Made by a program: the position numbers and the translations under genes. This document shows, piece after piece, positions 52,601-61,600 of a DNA stretch of 64,000 nucleotides. The notes beneath the pieces are model-generated. The model saw nothing but the letters and a program-made list of their open reading frames with translations. It ran no database searches and had not been told where the DNA came from. Numbering within the stretch: the first letter of the stretch is position 1; the number at the start of each line of letters is the position of its first letter. The stretch is from Epiperipatus broadwayi (taxonomy: Eukaryota; Onychophora; Udeonychophora; Euonychophora; Peripatidae), in the NCBI GenBank assembly GCA_028023455.1, contig JAQFVV010000055.1, positions 6,540,030 to 6,604,029 of the forward strand, in the 5' to 3' direction.

Positions 52601-55600
52601 AACATACAATACATTCTCAACAATAATGAGAATAATTATCACATCTCATTACAATATAAACATTTTTTTACCACTAAGATTAATTGAAGGAATAAAGAGG
52701 TTTATTTGAATGCTCAAGATTCATTAAAAAGATTTGTTTGACTCCATAAGAATCTTTCAATTTCTATATCATTTAGTATTGCAAAAATTTAAATAAATTC
52801 TGCAATGCCGATTTTAATAATCAATGAACAGCATTTGTCAAAAGCAATTCTAATGTATTAAGAATTTATTGGAGGAGTGAAATAAACATGGAAAAGTTTT
52901 TTAAAATATCCATTATGAGTTATCGAGTATCGTAAATTGGTTGTGATTTTATTATTATGGCAGTTATATAATGAGCATGCCAGTAGCTCTTAACAAGCTT
53001 TTCAGAATATTCCTATTCCCAGACCGATTTCATGCTTTTGGCATTCCTCAGTGAGAAGAGCAAAAACAATACCACATGACTTAATTTAGTATGCTTGTAT
53101 TACAAATGTTATATAATGAGGAATGCCAAAAGCATGAAACCGTTACGGGGATAGGGATATTCGGAAAAGCTTGTTAAGAGCTATTGACATACTCATTATA
53201 TAGCATTCATAATACAAGCTTATTAAATTAAGTCATGTGATATATGACTTGATTTCTTTGCAATTATTATTATGGTAGATATTGTTAATAGTTGTAAAAA
53301 CAACATGTAGTTTTTTGATAAATTAATGTGTTCATTTTGTATTCTTTATTAATACTATTGTCTTTGATTCTTGATAATATCCTACTAATAGAAATTTTTA
53401 AAATTGTGTTGTCTTTTTTTTTTTTTGTTTCTTTAAAGAAAAACTTTGAAGAGACTAAATGTAGATATGAAGAAAGCAAGATTGAGCACGCTAAAAGGAT
53501 AATCAAGCCTTTCATTCTTCGTAGGTTAAAGTCTGAAGTGAGTATTTCTTTTAAGTTAATCACATATTTTCTTGTATGTTCATATTATATATAATAATAA
53601 TAAATTGTCAAGTAATGTAATGTATTGAAATATTTACTCAAAGATAATAATTAGTGCTGTAATCTTTATTAAATAACTAAATATTGTAAAACCAGTAACT
53701 TCTGAATAATTAATTATAATAATAATAATTAATTATTTAATTATAATAATTAATTATTAATAATTAATTATTAATAATTATTAATTATTAATAATTTATA
53801 ATAATTAATTATTTAATTGATTTTTTGTACTATAGTATTATAAGGCAGTATCTTAGTGTACATATATTACCAATTATGTAGTTAGTGCATAGTAGAGTTA
53901 TATCTTATATTATTGTGATGTTATGATATGATATAGCTATTCCTTTATTGAAATCAGGAATTTCTCGGCTACTATGCCCACCAAAATGTGTTAGCCACCT
54001 TACTATGCTTTTCCATTCCTCACCCTAAGTTTTTCCCATATTTGTCTATTCTGCTCCATTTCTTTCCACAACATTATCTTTGTCTACTCCATGGCCTTTA
54101 TATTTAGACCCCCTTATCTTTTTCCAAACCCAGCATAAAGACTAAGAACCCACTTTCTATATAATCATTTAGTTTATATTTATTCTTCCACAACTTTATT
54201 ATTTGTACCCTTTCTGCTTGAAAGTATTTGCATTCAATTAGCAGATACCTAATATTTCCCATATCTTCCTTACATAACTTGCAAACTAAATCATCCACCC
54301 TATTCAAGACTTAACAGTGGATTACTTTCCTTGCTATTATTGTAAATTGATTCACACCCAATATTCTGTTTACTTCTATATATATTTGGACACTTTTTAC
54401 TCTCCATACTAGTTCTCCAGCTCCCTATTTTTTTATTAATGTATTTATTCTTCTACCCCATTTTTTGTCACTATAACAATCAACAATCCTCCTAACACAA
54501 TCATCCCATTTTTTATATAAGTATACTGACATAAAGTCCTTATCCAAATCTTATGTATATCATACCACCTTTCTCGCATATCTTGTTGCCTGTCTTTTAC
54601 TAGTAATCCAATTAAATGCTATTTTGGCTATTCTCTTATTCATAAATTGCAATCTACCAAACATTTTCATTTTGTTTTTTGTAACTGTCATATAAAAACT
54701 TGACCATTCCATTTCTCCCTGACTTGCCTCCCTTGCCATCCACACATCTGCATCTAATGCAAGTCTTCCTACTTCTCTTGTACTTTTTCTAAATAATCTA
54801 ACATCCCTTTGGTAACACATAATGCATCATTATCATAAATTAACTCTGCTATTGCCACTCTCTTCCATACAATTCTTGCTACATCATGTTTATTATAGAT
54901 TGTTAATTTCTTTATCAATCCCTTTAATATGCTTCATTTATCAATTTTTTCTGTCATTCATCCAAGCAATTCCTTTATTTACTTAAGACAATTTCCAAAT
55001 AGTTAAATTCTTTCTCTTCTCTTTACCCAGCATTTATTATCATTAATTTTGATTTTTCTTCATTAAATTTTTACCCCATCTCTTTACCCACCCTTGCGCA
55101 AGTCTTCAATACAACTTTCATATCTTCTGTACTTTCTTTGCATAAGATATCATCAGTGAGTTAAAGACATGATAATGTATACACTCCCATGTCATCTATT
55201 AATGGTATCTTTGTTTCTCTTCCTAGTCTTTCTATTGCCCTCTCCATTTCTCTCAAATGTAACAAAAACCAAATAGTGACATAGGACTTGCTTGCCTTAG
55301 TCCTCACCCCATTTTTAACTCTAACTGATTCTATATTTCCTAATTGATACATACAGTAATTATTTTCATACAATCTCTTAATAAGATCCATTAAAGGTTT
55401 ATTCATATCCAAATTTACTAAACTTACCCATAATCTATTTCTATTTACTCTATTATATGTCTTCTCTAGACCTATAAAGACCATATATAACTGTCTACCT
55501 GTAGTCCTACTCATATCTGTAAGTTGGGTGACTATAATAAACTGTCCCCTATATGCCTATCCATCTAAAACTTCCTTGCATTTCATTCACTATATTATTT

Positions 55601-58600
55601 TCTTCCATTTATTTTGCCATTCTTCCAGCTACCATATATGCAAAAACTTTATATAACTGACTTTACTGCTACTGGTTTATAATTGTTTATATTTTTATGG
55701 TCCTTACTCTTTGCCTTTAAATAATAGTCTCACTGTTATCTTATTCCAGCTTTCTGAAAATTCTTCTGTGCCATCTTATTAAAACATGATAATAGATTTA
55801 ATTTTATCCTATTTCCCATTTAAACTTCTTGCTTTTTCATTTTTCAACTTCTTCCCAGATTCATTCACTTTATTGTCTATAAAACTAATATTTACATTAC
55901 TTTGTGCTTTTATGTTTGTTATCACTGTCTTTCATAGCTAACATCTTTTCCATATCCATTACATACATATTTAAGATTGTCTCTAATTCTTCTTTAGAGC
56001 CACACTCTTTCTCCTCACCATTTAGTAATACTATTTCTCTCTCCCCTACATTCCTCCTTTTAATATATTTCCAAAATTTATTCCATCTCTTCCACTTTTA
56101 TTATTACCCTCCAATAATTCGTTTAATTTCATTTCTCTCTCTATAATTATCTATTTTAGCTAACATCTTTTTATTTAAATAGTTTTACCATTTAATATTA
56201 TTTTCCCCCTTTTTTCTTTTTACTAGCACATTTATATTCTCTGCATGCTTTCTTCCTATCATTTACACTTTATTCTTCTGAATATTCTCACCTAAAACCC
56301 TATTTGCCACTTTTTCTACTTTACCACACCAGTCCATCAACAAAATCTTCCATAATTTTCTTCTACTTTTATTTTATATTCTTCTAACTTATTCTTATCA
56401 TTCATTCTCCATCCACATCTTTCACTATCCGTTCTACTTTTATTATTATTTTCAATCATATTACTAACTATTTCTATTATAAAGAAATTATGATCACTAT
56501 TACATACTCTCCTCTTCATTTTCAAACATTTTAATTTTCTGTACTTTATTCATTACCTCACTGTCTACTAATGCATAATCTATTGTGTGAAATACATTAT
56601 TTCTAGACCATGTGTATTGTCCCTCATAAATATTTTGATTGTAAATGAAAGTATTTAAGCGCTCTCTAGTAGATTTTTAAAAAAATATAATGTAAGATAT
56701 TATAACTAATAGCTAAATTCTGAATTGTAAACTGATAGGGAAATTCTTTTTCTTCATTATAATAATACTATATGTGCACATATATATATATCTTTAGTAT
56801 ATTGTAGCATCACATTGCATTCTATGTATTTGTAGTTATCTTTATTATTGTCATATTTTCATGACCATTATTAGTGCCACAGCTATTTTTATCACTTAAA
56901 TGAGCAATTCATCAGGTAGGGTAATTTGACCAGATTTTACAAGATGCTATTTTTTAAGATCCCTTTCTAAATATGGTTGTCTAAAACCTCAATCATTTAT
57001 TAAAAGAAATATCCTACTTACTGTTAATTATGCTACCTTATGCAAGATAACAATTAATATGGAGGGATGACGATAGACTTACTTAATCTAAGTTGATAAG
57101 ATAAAAGAAGAGAAAATAGAAGGCAAATGTGAGAAAAAACAGAAAGAGAAGATTGCTGAATTAAAAACAGTATGCAGATTGTATCGAGAGAATAATGTGT
57201 CCTACAAAGCAGCGAGAGATACTCTTGGCTTGGGCATGTCTAATTGAATGATAATTTTCATATCTAAAGATGATTCTTCTATATACTACATCTCTAAAAT
57301 GGAGGGAAGAGAGCTGTTTATGGAAGCATATGATATAATAGCTGATATTAACCTTACTTACTTAAGGGTAGAAAGGGCTTACAGGTGGCATTAAACTGAG
57401 GTTTCTAAAATATATCGAAACTAATCTAATGTCAAATCTGTATAATTATGTTAAACACAGTTAGTTGGTTTCTAAAGTTTAGAGGGTTTTTTTTTGGATT
57501 TCTGACTAATAACTTTGGATATGGATATTATGGTATTATGCTACCTGATGCCCATTGTTTATTCAACCTTATAGTAGATAGTTCAAGAGTGCAGGGACGA
57601 AGGCTGTTCTTAAAAACTTGTTTAATGACTTAGTCATAATAATGGCAATTCGATGACTTTTGTTTTTTTTTTCTTTCTCACTGCTGCCAGTTATATCCTT
57701 ACACTTTATTTGACCTAATTTTTTTTTAATAATTTGTGTTTATTAATTAATGGCTGCTATATGCATAGCATTATGTTAATCTCTTTTAATTGCCGTGTAT
57801 AATTTGGTATAGTTTGGAGAGCAGCTCACTCAAGAAATAAACGTTTTTGGATTGAAAAGGGGTGAAAAAATTCTCCATTTACACAGCTTCCTGAGTCATT
57901 GACCCTATGATTTTTTTTCCACTTCTGGTTAAAAAATTTCTACCCTCAATCAAAAGGGTTTATAATAGAACTATAGCTTCAGTCTAAGTTTCTATGAAGT
58001 GTTTAAATGTCAAATATATATCAAGCATAATTCATAGTTGAAAGTCACTTAGGAAAGATAAATTTTAATCCCACCTTAAGATATTAGTAGTATTAATATT
58101 TATAGTATTTATTAAATATTTATTGAAATAATATATCATGATTAGTCTACTTTTTTATTACATATATATATAATATTAATTTTCCCTTTACTTGTATACG
58201 TAATTCTTTAGCATATGTATTGGTATAAATAAGCGGTTTCTTTCTTATCTCATAAAACTTAGTGCACTTTCGGTGATAAATAAAAGAGAAAACAGTGTCC
58301 AACTATCATGTAAATGGAATATTTAAATGACTTAATTTACATAACATGCATAATTATATTGAAATATAAATACAGCAGCAATTACAAATAACATGACTAT
58401 AGTTATGGAGCTCATCACCGAAAGTGCATTTAGCCTCATGAGATAACAATAAGAAAGAAACCGCTTTTTTACTCATACGTTCATATGTATGCTAAAGAAA
58501 TATATATGTATGTATTTATTCAACTGAACCTCTGCCATTGTTATAAATAATATAAAAATCCTATAGCAGAAAATAAAAAATAAAATTAACTTTAAAAAAA

Positions 58601-61600
58601 AACAAGCATACTTTTGTTGCGTTAATATTGTAATCATGGTTACCATTGGAATAATATATGCAGATAAGTTCAGTGTTGACTTTAGTACACATGAATTTGA
58701 ATGGGTTTGTCAGTAATACTAAGATCAAGTAAATAAATTGGGCTTGTGTAATGTCATATATGTGATGGTTTTTAGCCAGTTGGATTGCCATATCTGTACC
58801 GCAGGGAATGAAAACTGAATTTGAGGACAAGGGTATCACAGGTTTTGCTTATGTACAAAGAAGCTAAAACTGATTTAACAAAATCATCTGTGTTCTATAG
58901 TCATGAAAAGGAATGTAGACTTGGTTTCGATTTTGGTATTGTTGAGATAATTTGTGAAGAAGGACAATAGAAAGATTAAAGTGGTTTGATTTATTGGTCA
59001 AAATGAACATGTGATGAATCATAAGCAAGAAACTTAAAATTTTTAATCGTAAGGTTTTTTTTTTTTGATAATTATGATTATGAAGCTTTTTTTTTTTTAA
59101 AGTGTATTTTATTTTTTTAGTCTCCGTTATAGTGTTTATATATTATATATATAATGCTTGCATTTATAAATTGTTCAACATTGGAGTGAATGCATATATT
59201 CAAATGTATATTCCATATAGGGACAAACTATTTAATCTGTTCCAGTCTTACTGTATATTGTAAGCTTGAGTAATGAATAGATGCTAGTGATTATACGTCA
59301 CACGCACATTCAGATATACGCTTCTGGATGTGGAAATAATACGCTAATTTATGTATATATTTTTATTTTTTTAAATAGGTATTGCAACAATTACCCCAAA
59401 AAATTGATAAAATAGAAAAAATTGAATTAGCTCCAAAACAACGTATTCAGTATGATGAGATGATTGGTCGATTTTCGAAAAGATGGTTGGAGCATGATCG
59501 AAGCAGTCATTCAAATTTTATGATGGAATTGAGAAAAATGGCAAATCATCCGTTATTGTTGCGAACGCATTACACTGATGATAAATTACACAGAATGTCT
59601 GAACAAATGCTTAAGGTTAGTATTATATGACATTTTTTTTAAAAAATTTAAATAATTTTTTTTCTTAAGTTCATCATCCTTATTGCCTGTAATTGCCTTT
59701 TCTAATAAAATGAATGCTAGGTAGAAAAATAAAATAAATAATAAAAGTGATAAAGAATATCTTTTTTTTCCTCAATTTTGTTTCATCTTAAACTTACATG
59801 GATTCTACATTTCTCAATTAGCATTAAAAAAATTAATTTTATATAAACTTTTAATCTTGAAGTCTATTCCAGTATTTTTAAGACTTCATCATAATCTATT
59901 TATCTTCATTCTATTGTAAGTCTTTATTTACATTTAGAAAATGTAATAAATAACGGTTTATTTTCTCAGTAAGACATTTCATTCAATTGAATAGTAGTAA
60001 TAAATCTCTTACTTGTGACCCTGAAGGAAATCCCACTCTGGATCTTCCCCAAAACTTCACTCTCTATTATCCAACTCCTAATCCTATCCATGAAGAAATA
60101 CTCAAAACATATGGGAATCATTGTTACTGGCCGATAGCTAGTTAACAATCTAAAGCCCCCCCCCCCCCACTTATATAATAATTTATTTTCACGATCATCT
60201 GCTCATTTGGAATTATTTTCACAATCATCTGCTCATTTGGAATCTTATTATTATTTGTAATTTTGTTTAAGCTTTTTTAAACCAATCATTGCATATCTTA
60301 CCAGAACTATTAACATTTTAACTGCTGTACTATCTATTCCTCTTATCTTTTTTTTTAAAAATCTTATCATTATTCAATTCTGCATCTGTCGCTCTATCTG
60401 TCTTTTTGTGAATTAAGTTCTCTAATGAATCAGTTCGCTTACCAACTTCTTATCACCCAAATTTTATTTTTTTGTACTCCAGAGTTATCTATTGAAAGTT
60501 TTAAATAGTCAGTGGATACCAGTGGCATTGCTGCTTCCATATTTGTATGTAAAACTTTATGTAATTTATTTTTTTTGAAATTGATTAACCACATTTTAAT
60601 CTGATAAATACATTTTACAACTGACTACCAGCAAAGCTAGTAAAAATAGCCATCTATTTAATGAAAAATTGATAATATTAAATACATTTTACTTTGAGAC
60701 AAAAAAAAAAGACCTGAACTAAATTGAATTTTCTTTTTATGACAAAGTTTAGTAAAGTACTTTCTAATAATAAAAACACAATTATAAATCCAAAAGAGTA
60801 AATTTTAATAATAATTTGTCTATTATTTAGTTTCTGAAAAGCGCAACTTCTAAATATATCGCAAGCACTAACATTTTTTTTCTTTTTTATGTATCTAAGA
60901 GTAGGAAATTTTAATTAGTGAAGTATTGAATAGCTTCATACTCTCATATCGAACCGCTTCAGCTTCACCTATTTAAATAGAAAGTAGGTTGAAGTAAAGA
61001 AGGGTTCCCCTCTTTTCTTCCAAGAGTAAGCTTGTGGTTTTAAGACCTGTAGAGGTCCCTATTATCACATTTTATACGCATGTGATTGAGGCTACAGCCT
61101 TAATGAATATTATTTTCTTTTTTTGCAAATAAACCATGATTATTATATTCAGTATATAATTTCAAATTAGTTGTATTCATAAATGAAATCATAACGAAAA
61201 AGTTTCACAAATTTCGACGACAAAAAAAAAAAATTAGTCACATATCTAATTTGTATCTGTATTGAATTATTACGTAAATTTATATATTTTTGCTTTCACT
61301 ACAGCTATGCTACTTTCCAGATGCCAAATGATAGTAAGTTGCTGTCCTATCCATTATTCGCAGACTAGTTTCAAGCTTACGGCTTTCATTAGTAAGGAAC
61401 TTTGATTCTTAGAACAGTTCACCTGGATCTTTAGGATTTAATGCCCTTCCTTCTAGCAGTCGTTATTTATCTGTGTGTTTTTACTATCAAGCTGTCAGCC
61501 AAAATTAAAAAAGATGGATGTTTTCAATCTAAGCCAACTTGCTTGAATAGTCCTATAAATCTGAAACCAGTTCAGTATTTATATATTATAGTGTCTTTAG

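Larger units (their letters stand above)
46553..53438 (+). other. Intron 5 of the SMARCAD1-like gene
   Basis: Holds the Penelope/RTE junction (47,490-48,430), a SINE (48,985-49,085), a fold-back (49,950-50,302) and a family B fold-back (52,963-53,258). 46,560-47,480 is very AT-rich and G-poor on the plus strand, probably the 3' part of the minus-strand Penelope fragment. 49,090-49,940 contains further tRNA-like antisense strings (GGATCAAACTC at about 49,552) but no clear unit. I see nothing classifiable in 50,310-52,950. Confidence 0.8.
53538..59378 (+). other. Intron 6 of the SMARCAD1-like gene
   Basis: Holds a TAATTA-rich low-complexity block (53,695-53,820), the 2.7-kb LINE (53,955-56,680) and a hairpin (58,204-58,500). 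56,690-58,190 has no feature I can name. Near 57,100-57,250 a short plus-strand stretch ([20 protein letters not shown]) looks protein-like but is broken. 58,510-59,378 shows nothing beyond AT-rich sequence. Confidence 0.8.

Noticed and set aside
53285-53594. Open frames on both strands around exon F
   Set aside because: The plus frame includes the real exon F (53,439-53,537) and extends by chance into flanking intron. The minus frame is antisense.
56881-57640. Candidate exons ([20 protein letters not shown] near 57,120 and the 61-codon frame at 57,448)
   Set aside because: They are not in frame with the SMARCAD1-like exons, which join seamlessly from exon F to exon G, and there are no clear splice signals.
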